Below, piece by piece: positions 40,282 through 49,590 of a stretch of DNA of 64,000 bases; position 1 is the first letter of the stretch, and every line of letters starts with the position of its first letter. This DNA is from Neoaquamicrobium sediminum (lineage in GTDB: Bacteria > Pseudomonadota > Alphaproteobacteria > Rhizobiales > Rhizobiaceae): positions 2,170,001 through 2,234,000 of the forward strand of contig NZ_JABETK010000001.1 in assembly GCF_013240295.1 (NCBI RefSeq). The letters run 5' to 3'. A program made the position numbers and the translations under genes. Below the pieces are notes generated by a model. It saw only the letters and a program-made list of their open reading frames with translations. It made no database searches and was not told the DNA's origin.

Positions 40282-40662
40282 GGTTTTGCTCCTCATGGAT
40301 ATCGCCCTCCCGACTAGAACGGGCCGCGAGGCGCCCGGTTGCGCGCCTCGGAATGTATTTTCGCTCCGCCGATTCAGGTTGCGTGCCCGAAATCCAAGAG
40401 AAAGCACCCAGGCAAGGTTGCAGGCCGACATCTAATGTCATGGGTGCCGGCAGGAACCGCGGCGGCGCTGGTGCATTTTGTGGCGCATCCCCTGCGGATG
40501 TTCTCAGGTGACTGCCCGTCGTCTGCCATCAGGCGGCGGGCTCACTTTGCTGTTTTTTCAGCTCTGCGTCAGGGCACTGGAAATCATGCCGCTTTTTTGC
40601 ATGATGCAGTGCAATACAGCCATCGTCTGGTGCGCTGGTGGATCCGGCCGGAGCGCGACCTC

Positions 40663-42294
40663 ATGCTAGAACGAAACGATAGCTACGAAGCTCTGGCTTC
40701 CGGCTTCCGCTGGGAAATTCCAGCACGTTTCAATATCGGCGTTGCGGTCTGCGATCGCTGGGCGCAGGCGGAGCCGGATCGTGCCGCCCTCTTCGCCTAT
40801 CGGCCCGAAGGCAAGCCCGACGTTCTCACCTATGGCGAAATGGAGCGTCGGTCGAACGCCTTCGCCAATGCGCTGCGCAAACTGGGCGTCATGCGCGGCG
40901 ACCGGGTGGCGCTGCTGCTGCCGCAGGGTTTCGAGACGGCCATCGCCCACATCGCCATCTACAAGCTCGGCGCGATAGCGGTGCCACTGGCCCTGCTGTT
41001 CGGCGTCGAGGCGCTGGAATACAGGTTGCAGACCGCCGGCGTGAAGGCCGTGGTGACGACCGAGGCGGGTGCCGTGAAGCTTGCCGGCATCCGCGCGCGC
41101 CTGCCGCTGCTGGAGGCGGTCGTGTCGATTGACGGTGCGGGTGCGGGCGCGCTCGGTTTCGATGCCCTGCTTGCCGATCACGCCCCGGACTTCAAAGCGG
41201 AATCTACCTCGCCCGACGACCCGGCGATGATGATCTTTACCTCTGGCACGACCGGCCCGCCCAAGGGCGCGTTGCATGGGCATCGCGTGCTGCTCGGCCA
41301 CCTGCCGGGCGTGCAGATGCCGCACGAGTTCCTGCCGCAGCAAGGCGACAGGCTGTGGACGCCTGCCGACTGGGCATGGGCCGGCGGGCTGCTCAACGTG
41401 CTTTTGCCGGGCCTCTATTTCGGCGTGCCGGTGGTAGCCGGCCGCTTCGAGCGTTTCGAACCCGAGGCGGCGCTGGGGCTGATGGAAAAGATGGCGGTCC
41501 GTAACGCCTTCATTCCACCGACGGCGCTGCGGATGCTGAAATCGGCGAGCGGCATCGCCAGCCGCTTCGACCTGAAGCTGCGCACGATTGGTTCCGGCGG
41601 CGAGGCACTCGGCCGCGAGACTTATGACTGGGCGAAGGCCGAGCTGGGGCTGACCATCAACGAGTTCTACGGCCAGACGGAATGCAACCTGGTGCTCGCC
41701 TCCTGTGCCGCGCTGGGGGTCAGCCGCGGCGGTGCGATCGGCAAGGCCGTGCCGGGCCACGAGGTGGCGGTGATCGATGGTGACGGCCGGCGGCTCAAGA
41801 CCGGAGAGCCTGGCCAGATCGCTGTGAGGCGTCCCGATCCGGTGATGTTCCTCGAATACTGGCGGAACCCGGAGGCCACGGCCAGGAAGTTCATCGGCGA
41901 CTGGATGGTGACGGGCGATCAGGGCATCGAGGACGGCGACGGCTACGTGCATTTCTTTGGCCGCGACGACGACGTCATCACGTCGGCCGGCTACCGCATC
42001 GGCCCCGGCGAGATCGAGGATTGCCTGACCGGGCATCCGGCGGTGGCGCTCGCAGCCGTCGTCGGCAAGCCCGATCCGCTGCGCACAGAGATCGTCAAGG
42101 CCTATGTCGTGCTGAAGGATGGCGTCGAACGCAACGAGGAGCTGGCCGGCGACATAAGCCTGTGGGTGCGTGAGCGGCTCTCCGCCCACGAATATCCGCG
42201 CGAGGTGGAGTTCGTCGATTCCATGCCCCTCACGACGACCGGCAAGGTCATCCGCCGCATCTTCCGCGACCGGGCGAGGGCCGAGGCGGGGTAG
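40663..42294 (+). CDS. AMP-forming acyl-CoA synthetase
   Basis: 543 residues. AMP-binding signature MIFTSGTTGPPKGALHGH near residue 195; A5 motif NEFYGQTECN; A7/A8 GDWMVTGDQG and FFGRDDDVITSAGYRIGPGE; final catalytic Lys in LTTTGKVIRR. It activates acetate, propionate or a medium-chain acid with ATP and CoA. The layout is closest to AcsA/medium-chain (ACSM-type) synthetases; the substrate cannot be read from sequence. The ATG at 40663 gives a standard N terminus; the frame is open further upstream but that part is not protein-like. Confidence 0.85.
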   Translation: MLERNDSYEALASGFRWEIPARFNIGVAVCDRWAQAEPDRAALFAYRPEGKPDVLTYGEMERRSNAFANALRKLGVMRGDRVALLLPQGFETAIAHIAIYKLGAIAVPLALLFGVEALEYRLQTAGVKAVVTTEAGAVKLAGIRARLPLLEAVVSIDGAGAGALGFDALLADHAPDFKAESTSPDDPAMMIFTSGTTGPPKGALHGHRVLLGHLPGVQMPHEFLPQQGDRLWTPADWAWAGGLLNVLLPGLYFGVPVVAGRFERFEPEAALGLMEKMAVRNAFIPPTALRMLKSASGIASRFDLKLRTIGSGGEALGRETYDWAKAELGLTINEFYGQTECNLVLASCAALGVSRGGAIGKAVPGHEVAVIDGDGRRLKTGEPGQIAVRRPDPVMFLEYWRNPEATARKFIGDWMVTGDQGIEDGDGYVHFFGRDDDVITSAGYRIGPGEIEDCLTGHPAVALAAVVGKPDPLRTEIVKAYVVLKDGVERNEELAGDISLWVRERLSAHEYPREVEFVDSMPLTTTGKVIRRIFRDRARAEAG

Positions 42295-42318
42295 CCGGCA
42301 GACAAGGAATCGACCGCC

Positions 42319-43599
42319 TCAAGCCTTACCGAACGCCTTCTTGACCTTGTTGCGCAGGATGCGCGCCATGTTGCGCGTCTGGCGGTCACGCAGGAGCTGC
42401 GAGGCAGCGCGACGCGTCAACGCTTCGGAGCCGGGCGTCAGGCCGATGACCATGGTGCCCAGCGAGCGCCGTTCGCTCCACAGACGGCTGAGAACCGGAT
42501 GATCCGGCACCGCGCAGGAATCGGTCGCGTCGATGTTCGGGTCCTCGAGATGCGTCTTGGTGGTCTCTATCATCAGCAGCATGCCGGGCGAGAAACGCGC
42601 GTATTCCTCGTCATAGGCGGTTTTCCAGGTATAGGCGCAGCCGGATTCGACGAAGACCACAAGGCTCGCGATCGGTCGGCCGTCGAGATAAAGCGCATGC
42701 ACGCGGCACAGGTCCTTTTCCGCCAGCCGGTGCGCCGCCTCGCGCGCGAAGGCCGCCCGGAAGCGATCGATCGCCATGGCGGTACGTGCCCGACCCTTCC
42801 AGCCCGAGGCCTCGAGTGCGAGGAATTCCTCAACCCCGCGCCGGACCTCGTCGGGCTGGCGGGCGATGCGGTATTCGAGCTGGCCAAGATCGGAGAGCCG
42901 CCTGCGCAGGCGGCGGAATTCGCCGGCATGGTGATTGCTGAGCGTGGACTTCACGTAGTCGTCGCCGCCGAGATCGCTGTGCAGATATGGCCGCTCCATC
43001 CTGTTGGTGATCTCCAGCGGCAGGTTGCGGCTTTCGGCAAGCGCGTTGACCATTGCCGCGAACGGGCCGTCGAGGCGCACTTCGGGCATGACGAACACCT
43101 TCGGCAGGTTCAGATGCGGGCGCGCCAGCATGCCGAAGAAGTCCTCGATCACCCCGGCCGGATCGTCGCTGTCGACGAGCGGTGTTCCAAGGGGGCCGAA
43201 CGGGTGCGACCAAGTGCGCAGGATTGGCACGCCGAAAGGCGTCGTGGGCTTCTCGATGGTGAACGGCACCAGAAGGCGCAGGCGGCTGCGATATTCGGTG
43301 CCGTCGCGGATCACCGCGAGGCGGACGTCGCGATCCTCGAGGCGCGGCATGGCCGGCGCCAGGAAACGCGGATTGAAGAAGATGTTCGGCTCGACCGAGC
43401 GCGCGCAAAGATAATCGAGTTCCTCGACCAGTTCGAACCCGGCGGAAGCGGGGTAGATCGCCAGCTTGCGCGGTGGACGGCTGTCCATCTGCTCGATGAG
43501 GGCAGCGGGAACGCCTTCGGGTGTGTACTCGGCGAACTCCCCGATCATGCGGCCGGATGCGCTGCCGCTCAGTTCTTCAAGCAGGGGGACTGCGGCCAT
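42319..43599 (-). CDS. CelD/BcsL-type acetyltransferase
   Basis: 426 residues. A central GNAT-like double domain with YRSRLRLLVPF, LSNHHAGEFRRLRRRLSDLG, FLALEASGWKGRARTA and LYLDGRPIASLVVF-type strands, as in CelD/BcsL (PF13480) proteins linked to polysaccharide synthesis or modification. The start directly abuts the stop of the flippase gene upstream, so the two form one operon. Likely role: modification of an exopolysaccharide precursor. Confidence 0.75.
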   Translation of the reverse strand: MAAVPLLEELSGSASGRMIGEFAEYTPEGVPAALIEQMDSRPPRKLAIYPASAGFELVEELDYLCARSVEPNIFFNPRFLAPAMPRLEDRDVRLAVIRDGTEYRSRLRLLVPFTIEKPTTPFGVPILRTWSHPFGPLGTPLVDSDDPAGVIEDFFGMLARPHLNLPKVFVMPEVRLDGPFAAMVNALAESRNLPLEITNRMERPYLHSDLGGDDYVKSTLSNHHAGEFRRLRRRLSDLGQLEYRIARQPDEVRRGVEEFLALEASGWKGRARTAMAIDRFRAAFAREAAHRLAEKDLCRVHALYLDGRPIASLVVFVESGCAYTWKTAYDEEYARFSPGMLLMIETTKTHLEDPNIDATDSCAVPDHPVLSRLWSERRSLGTMVIGLTPGSEALTRRAASQLLRDRQTRNMARILRNKVKKAFGKA

Positions 43600-45012
43600 C
43601 TAGGCGACTCCCATATTGTTTCGTCCCGGAAACGGAACGATCATGACGATTCCCAGCCTGCGCCAGACGGTGAATGACAGCATCGCCGCCTCGCACGCCA
43701 TGGCGACCGCGGTGGAGATCGCCGCGCCCCACAAGCCGTAGAGCGGGATCAGGAACACGTTGAGGATGACGTTGAGGGCTAGGGTGGCGCCGTAGACGAC
43801 GGCGCAGATGTTCTGGTTGCCGCTCATCGTCAGCAGGCTTTCCGCCGGGCCTACGGAGGCGCGGGCAACCACGCCCGCCACTAGCACGAACAGCAGCGGG
43901 TAGCCGGCATCGAAGCCCGGGCCGAACAGGGCCAGCATCGGCTTGCCGATGACCAGCACCGCCGCGCCCATGGCCAGCGACGGCCAGAAGGTCCACGCGA
44001 CGGTTTCGCGGGCGAACGCCGCCAGCTTCTCGGGGTTGCCGCCATGTGCGTACTGCGCATAACGTTGCGCGACGCCCGCCTTGACGGCGAAATAGACGAA
44101 ATGAACCAGCGCCAGCGTCTTGACCGTGGCGAAATACACGGCGACGTCGTCAGGGTTCATGAACCAGCCGACCATCAGCACGTCGGCATTGGTCAGCATG
44201 AAGAAGAAGCCTTCCACGAGGAAGATCGGCAGCGACACCACCACCCATTCGCGGATGCGGAACAATGGCGGCACGTCGCGCACTTCGCGGCCCGTCTGCG
44301 GAGCGATGGCGGCAAGCTGGAACAGGGTCGTCGCATAGGTCGCGACGATGGCGACGACGATGCCCGTCTTTGCGTCGGGCAGATAGCCTGCGAAGATCGC
44401 CGCGCCCATCAGCGCGAGGATCAGCACTGGGCGCAGCAGGTAGATCGGCGCCAAAGCCAGTATGGCCCAGGAGTTCGCGCGCGCGGTGCCCTCGAGCGTA
44501 TCTGAAAGCGCGATCATCGGCAGGCAGACGATGCCGAGATAGAACGGCACGACGTAGTAGCTCTCGACGGCGTCGGAGAACAGCCACAGGCCGATAAGGC
44601 CGGCAGCGGCGAATAGCGTCGAGGTGGCGAGCACGAAGGCGCGGCTTGCCGCCATCACGCCGCGCAGTTCGCCGAGGCGACCGCGCTCCCGGTATTCGGG
44701 TATGTAGCGCACGATGGAGGTGTGGAAGCCGAGGCACGAGAGGTTGCCGACGATGATCATCGTCGTCCAGACCAGCACGAAGATGCCGTATTCGAAGCCA
44801 CCCATCCACCGGGCCATCATGATCTGGCTGATGAGCGCTATCGCTGCACTGACAATGCGGATTGCAAAGGCGGTCAGCGAGGTACGGCTTGCCTGACCGC
44901 GGTCGTCTGCGGTGAAGACCACGGAATCGAGCCGATCAAGGAACGGGCGTGCCCGTGCAGCCAGAGGCTCCGGCAGTAGCCGGTCGGCCGTCGATGCAGC
45001 GGAAAATCGCAA
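43600..45012 (-). CDS. Polysaccharide flippase (MOP/Wzx family)
   Basis: 470 residues with about 12-14 membrane segments (for example GAAIFAGYL, VLILALMGAA, MGAAVLVIGKPMLALFGPGF). The SQIMMARWMGGFEYGIFVLV segment is typical of PST/MATE-related flippases that move lipid-linked sugars across the inner membrane. TTG start, as no earlier ATG fits. Operon with the CelD-like gene. Confidence 0.8.
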   Translation of the reverse strand: MRFSAASTADRLLPEPLAARARPFLDRLDSVVFTADDRGQASRTSLTAFAIRIVSAAIALISQIMMARWMGGFEYGIFVLVWTTMIIVGNLSCLGFHTSIVRYIPEYRERGRLGELRGVMAASRAFVLATSTLFAAAGLIGLWLFSDAVESYYVVPFYLGIVCLPMIALSDTLEGTARANSWAILALAPIYLLRPVLILALMGAAIFAGYLPDAKTGIVVAIVATYATTLFQLAAIAPQTGREVRDVPPLFRIREWVVVSLPIFLVEGFFFMLTNADVLMVGWFMNPDDVAVYFATVKTLALVHFVYFAVKAGVAQRYAQYAHGGNPEKLAAFARETVAWTFWPSLAMGAAVLVIGKPMLALFGPGFDAGYPLLFVLVAGVVARASVGPAESLLTMSGNQNICAVVYGATLALNVILNVFLIPLYGLWGAAISTAVAMACEAAMLSFTVWRRLGIVMIVPFPGRNNMGVA

Positions 45013-45185
45013 CCCGATACACTCCGTCTCTTCGCGATGGTCACGGAACCCATAGCGCGGAGTCTTTAAGAAACGGTGAGACGGCGGCCGTCGAGCCCGG
45101 GCCGGAGGTGCTGCAACCGCTTCGAATCACGCCGAATGCCTGCTATTGGTTGCATCTCGGTACAACCTCCCGACGAGCGCCCGGT

Positions 45186-45956
45186 ATGAACATTCTGGAC
45201 AGGTTCACCCTCAAGGGGCAGATCGCGATGGTTACCGGCGCAGGGCGCGGTCTCGGCTTCGAGATGGCGCGCGCATTCGCAGACGCCGGTGCGCATGTCT
45301 TTGTGACCGGCCGCACCACTGAAACCCTTGAAGCGGCGGCTCATTCAATCGTAGAGGCGGGCGGCAGTGCGGAGGCCGTAGCCTTCGACCTTACGGATGC
45401 GTCCGCGCGCGGCTCGGCCATTGACAGGATCGTGGGCAGGCATGGACGGCTCGACATCCTCGTGAACAATGTCGGTGCGCGGGACCGTCGCCCTCTCACC
45501 GACTTCGAAGACAGGCATATCGCGGCGCTGCTCGACACGGATCTGCTTGCCGCCATCTCGCTGTCGCGCGATGCGGTCAAGGTTATGGCTGCACAGGGCA
45601 GGGGCAGGCTGATCTTCGTCACCTCCATCGTGGGCGAGATGGCGATGCCGGGCGATGCCGTCTATCCGGTCGCCAAACAAGGGCTGACCGGGCTGATGCG
45701 CAGCCTCGCGGTCGAATGCGGGGCGCACGGCATTACCAGCAATGCTATCGCGCCCGGCATGTTCGCCACCGAGACCAACGCAGCGCTGGCCGAGAACCCC
45801 GACATGGTCGCCTTCGCACGTCAGCGCGTGCCGCTGCAACGATGGGGGCGGCCCGACGAGATCGCGGGCGCCGCACTCTTCCTTGCCAGCGATGCAGCTT
45901 CCTTCGTCAACGGCCATGTGCTGACCGTGGACGGTGGCATGTCGGTGCGGATGTAG
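45186..45956 (+). CDS. Short-chain dehydrogenase/reductase
   Basis: 257 residues. Classical SDR: TGAGRGLG cofactor motif (residues 17-24), NNVG, catalytic Ser in VTSIVGEM and the YPVAKQG motif. Ends GGMSVRM. Closest in form to gluconate 5-dehydrogenase/3-oxoacyl-ACP reductase-like enzymes. Substrate unknown. Starts divergently from the flippase gene. Confidence 0.85.
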   Translation: MNILDRFTLKGQIAMVTGAGRGLGFEMARAFADAGAHVFVTGRTTETLEAAAHSIVEAGGSAEAVAFDLTDASARGSAIDRIVGRHGRLDILVNNVGARDRRPLTDFEDRHIAALLDTDLLAAISLSRDAVKVMAAQGRGRLIFVTSIVGEMAMPGDAVYPVAKQGLTGLMRSLAVECGAHGITSNAIAPGMFATETNAALAENPDMVAFARQRVPLQRWGRPDEIAGAALFLASDAASFVNGHVLTVDGGMSVRM

Positions 45957-45959
45957 CGA

Positions 45960-46607
45960 TCGCTTCAGGAGGTTCGGGGCGGGGCCGGTAGGGATCATCG
46001 CGGCGACAGTGCGGTCGCCGGCTTTCTCGCTCTCAGCAAGGCCCGCCGCGACGCCGATACGATCGGTTTCCGGCCGATTTTGGCTCATCTTGCGTTTGCC
46101 CTGCAGACGCGCGATCGGCAGGCGCAGGCCAACGATGCCGCGAAGCTGCGCACCGATGAAGGCGTCCGGCGCGTCTGTCACCGCCCATGGCTGCTCGCGC
46201 GATTTTTCGTGAAGCACCGTCAGGCGGGTTACCACGTCGCGCAGACGCGCCTCATCCTCGAAGAACTCTACCGGCCCATAGGCATGCACGGCCTCGTAGT
46301 TCCATGTCGGCACGACCTTGCCGTGTTCCTGCTTGGTCGCATACCAGGAGGGGGTGACGTAGGCCTCGGCCCCGGAAAAGACGACCAGGGCGTCCTGAGC
46401 CGTGGGCAGCTTCCACTGCGGATTGGCTTTGGCGACATGGCCGTAGAGCGTACCCAACTCGCCTTCGGTTTCGGCGAGCAGCAAGGGCAGGGGCGTTGCG
46501 ACGAGCCCTTCCTCTGTGGCCGTTATCAACGTCGAAAGCCGCGCGTCGCGTATGATCCGGCGGAGGGTTGCGGGGTCGTCTTCGCGAAAAGCTGGTGGCG
46601 TATACAT
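45960..46607 (-). CDS. PaiB-like FMN-binding protein, 3' end uncertain
   Basis: The first ~205 residues match the FMN-binding negative regulator family (PaiB): MYTPPAFREDD, AHAYGPVEFFED, LHEKSREQPWAVTDAP and KRKMSQNRPETDR. In the given sequence no stop follows MIP (about 45985); the frame runs on to 45345 over the opposite strand of the SDR, which is not protein-like. The normal family end lies at 45960-45985, and a single-base indel in the CCGGCCCCGCCCCG stretch would bring in a stop. I give 45960 as the likely end. Confidence 0.65.
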
Positions 46608-46829
46608 GAGGCCAGACTATCAGCCTCCCGCGTGTCAGCATAAGGCGGCTGCGCGGAGGCGTTGATGGGCCAGCTTCGGGCTTAGACCGCGCGGTCCATC
46701 CCCGGACCAAGCGCCTCGGGGATTTGTCTCGGGCCTTCTGCGCGCGGTCCTTGATGTCGCCGTCGCGACAGACGCTCTGCGGTGCGACAGGATTGCCCGC
46801 TGCGGTTGTATCAACTATAACATGTACCC

Positions 46830-47912
46830 ATGGGGTTTTTGGGGCGAGTAGCGATCACGCTTCTGGTGCTGGTTTTTGCGATGTCCGCGCGGGCGGACAC
46901 GTATCGGCGCGATTCGATTGCGTTCGACCGCGCCGGGCTCAGTTACGATCACTGGAACAAGAAGCCGCCGGAAGACTGGACACCGGTTTTGAGCAGTGAG
47001 GCACGGCTGGGGCTTCGCCTTCCGCTCGACTGGGACGAGCACTACAGGGTCCGGTTCGAGCAGTATTTCCAGCCCAACGTCTTCTACATGAACTCGTCTC
47101 TCCTGTGCAATTTCGCGCGCAGGAACCGGGATAAGAGACGCGAAGCCGGGCGGCTGTTCCACGCCATGTATCTGCGGATGATGGAATTCGCCGAGAACGA
47201 GGATGGCCTGATCTTCATTCGCAGCGACTTTCCCTTTTCGCCCGGCGGCAACGCGCTATCCGGTACCGAGCAGGCTTTGGAAAGCGTGGCGAATTTCTTC
47301 GGTAAGACTCTCGTGCGCGATCACATGGAGGCGGGCTGGTCCAGCGCGATCGTCAACGGCTTCGTGATGGCGGGGCTCGTCAAGGCGCTCGATTGCTTCG
47401 ACCGACCGGAATATCGCGAGACGCTCAAGGGGCTGGCGGCAGCCTATTCCCGTTTGCGCGTGGCGGGCCAGCCGGCGCCGGAGCGCTGGATTTCCTATGT
47501 CGATGGAGACGGATATCTGTGGTTCGAGGAATACCCGCTGACGGATGGCCGCCCCACGCTTGTTCTCAACGGACACATTTTCGCATTATTCGGCCTCGTC
47601 CTGTATGCTGACAAGATCGGTGACGAGAGCGTCGTTCCCCTGATCGAGGGCGGCCTCACCACCTTGCGCGACAATGGCGAACGTTTTCGCCGCGAAGGCC
47701 AGATCAATGCGTATTCGCTGCGGATCAAGGACTATGCCGACTACTCTCCCGATCGCACAGTCAGGCAGCAGTGCCAGCTCTATGCGATGACGGGAGAAGA
47801 GACCTTCCGCCGCCTGGCCTATGCATTCCGCACCGACATCGAGGCGTCCGGCCGCCCGGTGTCCGATTGGACCGTACGTCTTTGCGTGCAAAGCGCTGAA
47901 CTCGCCGACTGA
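46830..47912 (+). CDS. Secreted C5-epimerase-like protein
   Basis: 360 residues with a Sec signal (MGFLGRVAITLLVLVFAMSARA). The C-terminal domain resembles D-glucuronyl C5-epimerase (PF06662): EYPLTDGRPTLVLNGHIFAL-FGLVLY and later helices. It should act on an acidic polysaccharide in the periplasm or outside. It may work with the flippase and acetyltransferase 2-3 kb away. 46608-46829 has no gene I can support. Confidence 0.7.
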   Translation: MGFLGRVAITLLVLVFAMSARADTYRRDSIAFDRAGLSYDHWNKKPPEDWTPVLSSEARLGLRLPLDWDEHYRVRFEQYFQPNVFYMNSSLLCNFARRNRDKRREAGRLFHAMYLRMMEFAENEDGLIFIRSDFPFSPGGNALSGTEQALESVANFFGKTLVRDHMEAGWSSAIVNGFVMAGLVKALDCFDRPEYRETLKGLAAAYSRLRVAGQPAPERWISYVDGDGYLWFEEYPLTDGRPTLVLNGHIFALFGLVLYADKIGDESVVPLIEGGLTTLRDNGERFRREGQINAYSLRIKDYADYSPDRTVRQQCQLYAMTGEETFRRLAYAFRTDIEASGRPVSDWTVRLCVQSAELAD

Positions 47913-47931
47913 GTGAACGCACTCGCTATCG

Positions 47932-48405
47932 CTATCCAGCTTCCAGCCCGATTTGGCTGGCAATCACCTCGACCAGCCGGTCGAAGCCCGAGCCTGTGCC
48001 GACGACGCGCTGGTGTCTGTCCTCCGCGCTGCCCAGAAAGGCAAGTTGCTCGGTGTAGAGCATGAGCGTCTTCGCGCCGGCGGGTTGAAACTCGACGGTG
48101 GCCAGTGAGACGGATTGCCGGGTGCCGCCAAAACTCATCTCGAAAGCATAGATGATCCGGCGTTGCGGCTCGATGTCGAAATAGCGTGCGGCGAAGGTCT
48201 GTTCGTGGCCTTCTAGCGTGCGCCAGCGGCGCGCTTCGGTGCCGCCGACATGGAACTCGAAGACGTCCTCCAGCACGGTCCAGTCCGGATGGCAGGCGTT
48301 CCAGCGCTGCTTCATCTCCGGGTCCGACCAGAAGCGGAACGCATGCTTCGGCCCGGTGGGCAACTCGCGCTCGACCACGAAGGTGGAATGGTGTGCTGCG
48401 CTCAT
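47932..48405 (-). CDS. AHSA1/SRPBCC domain protein
   Basis: 157 residues. START-like AHSA1 fold: FWSDPEMKQRWNACHPDW, EFHVGGTEARRW and YFDIEPQRRIIYAFEM. In many proteobacteria it is encoded with an ArsR regulator, as here. Binds a hydrophobic ligand or acts as a co-chaperone; specific role unknown. ATGA overlap with the ArsR gene. Confidence 0.85.
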   Translation of the reverse strand: MSAAHHSTFVVERELPTGPKHAFRFWSDPEMKQRWNACHPDWTVLEDVFEFHVGGTEARRWRTLEGHEQTFAARYFDIEPQRRIIYAFEMSFGGTRQSVSLATVEFQPAGAKTLMLYTEQLAFLGSAEDRHQRVVGTGSGFDRLVEVIASQIGLEAG

Positions 48406-48749
48406 GCCCCGTCTTCTCCTTCCGGGTTTTCGGCTATCGCCAGGACGAGGCGATCGAAGGCGGCGTTCATGGCGGTTTCGCGCTGGCGGACCCATGCGTT
48501 TATCGCGCCGAATGCCGCCGGATCGATGCGATAGGTCCGTGTTCGGCCGGCCTTTGTCGAGACGACGATGCCGCCCTTTTCGAGCACGCGGAGATGCTTG
48601 AGCGCCGAAGGCAGGCCCATGCCCGCCGGTTCCGCCAGTTCCTTGACCGTCGCCGGGCCGACGCTCAGCCGGTCGACCATCCCGCGCCGGCCCGGATCGG
48701 CCAACGCGGTGAAGATGTCGTCCAGCTTTCGTTCGCCCGTCCCCGTCAT
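48402..48749 (-). CDS. ArsR-family regulator
   Basis: 115 residues. Winged helix DIFTALADPGRRGMVDRLSV, VKELAEPAGMGLPSALKHLR and VLEKGGIVVSTKAGRTRTY. No metal-binding Cys, as in the subgroup paired with AHSA1 proteins. It probably represses its own operon through the two palindromes upstream of the GST gene. Confidence 0.85.
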   Translation of the reverse strand: MTGTGERKLDDIFTALADPGRRGMVDRLSVGPATVKELAEPAGMGLPSALKHLRVLEKGGIVVSTKAGRTRTYRIDPAAFGAINAWVRQRETAMNAAFDRLVLAIAENPEGEDGA

Positions 48750-49438
48750 GCTTTCCACTCGCCACGCAGGAAGTGCGCCGGCATGGCGTCGCGATAGGGG
48801 AACATCGAAAAATAGGGCAGGGCTCCGTCCAGCGTGCGGCTTACGGAGGCGCGCGCCAACAGCCGTTCGAAATAGGCTTGCAGGTTCGTATGGCCGGGCT
48901 CGAAGGGATGCACGATCGAGGCGAAGAATAGCGCAGGTGCAGCCGCGCAGTCTGCCATGGTGAAGCTGTCGCCGGTCGCCCACTCCCTTGCGGCCAGATG
49001 CGCGTCGGCCATGGCGTAGGCCGTATCCAGCGACTGCCGCGCATCCGCAACGCCTGTGGGGTCCGTCGCGCCATGCGGGCGGATGCGGTCGAGGACGATC
49101 TTCTGCATCGGTACGCTGACGTAGAGATCGAAGAACCGATCCCACAGCCGCACGTCCAGCGCACCTTCAGTGTCAGCCGGCAGAAGCGCTACCCGACCGG
49201 GATAGTGTTGCTGCAGATATTCGGTGATGATGCTCGTTTCCGGCACGACACGGTCGCGTGTCTGGTCGTGCAGCACCGGAATCTTGCCGACCGGCCACCG
49301 CGCCAGCAGCTCGGCTGCCGAGCCCGGATCGCCCAGATCGACAGTGACTGGTTCGAAAGCCGTACCGTTCTCGTAAAGCGCGATCAGCACCTTGTGGCAG
49401 AACGAAGCCAGCGGATGAAGATAGAGCGTCAGACCCAT
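48746..49438 (-). CDS. Glutathione S-transferase
   Basis: 230 residues from the ATG at 49438. N-terminal thioredoxin-fold domain: LTLYLHPLASFCHKVLIALY, VGKIPVLHD and ETSIITEYL; C-terminal helical domain with GDSFTMADCAAAPAL. Conjugates or reduces small electrophiles using glutathione. First gene of the GST-ArsR-AHSA1 operon; all three overlap by ATGA. Confidence 0.85.
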   Translation of the reverse strand: MGLTLYLHPLASFCHKVLIALYENGTAFEPVTVDLGDPGSAAELLARWPVGKIPVLHDQTRDRVVPETSIITEYLQQHYPGRVALLPADTEGALDVRLWDRFFDLYVSVPMQKIVLDRIRPHGATDPTGVADARQSLDTAYAMADAHLAAREWATGDSFTMADCAAAPALFFASIVHPFEPGHTNLQAYFERLLARASVSRTLDGALPYFSMFPYRDAMPAHFLRGEWKA

Positions 49439-49442
49439 GGAG

Positions 49443-49480
49443 TACCTCGATAGTTTCTGCTTGCGGAAACTATCGAGGTA
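49443..49480. promoter_or_regulatory. Perfect 15-base inverted repeat (operator 1)
   Basis: TACCTCGATAGTTTC and GAAACTATCGAGGTA with an eight-base spacer, five bases upstream of the GST start. The core AGTTTC-N8-GAAACT is shared with operator 2. Confidence 0.7.
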
Positions 49481-49498
49481 GAGATGTTCAGGCAAGCA

Positions 49499-49524
49499 GA
49501 AAGTTTCCGCAGATGGAAACTTTC
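49499..49524. promoter_or_regulatory. Perfect 10-base inverted repeat (operator 2)
   Basis: GAAAGTTTCC and GGAAACTTTC with a six-base spacer. Same AGTTTC-N8-GAAACT core as operator 1, 50 bases away. Two sites of one consensus suggest binding by the ArsR protein. Confidence 0.7.
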
Positions 49525-49590
49525 ATGCCGCTCTATCCGACGCGACGAACCGGGTGGCCCATTCGGTTACGCCGGAAAGCCGGTGCGTCG

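Noticed and set aside
40339..40662. N-terminal extension of the acyl-CoA synthetase
   Set aside because: No family member has it and the ATG at 40663 gives a normal start.
40666..42189. Long - strand frame opposite the acyl-CoA synthetase
   Set aside because: Shadow of the coding strand; no motif.
45345..45960. Long C-terminal extension of the PaiB-like protein over the SDR gene
   Set aside because: The extension is the antisense of a well-supported SDR and is His/Arg-rich noise; a missed base at the true 3' end is more likely.
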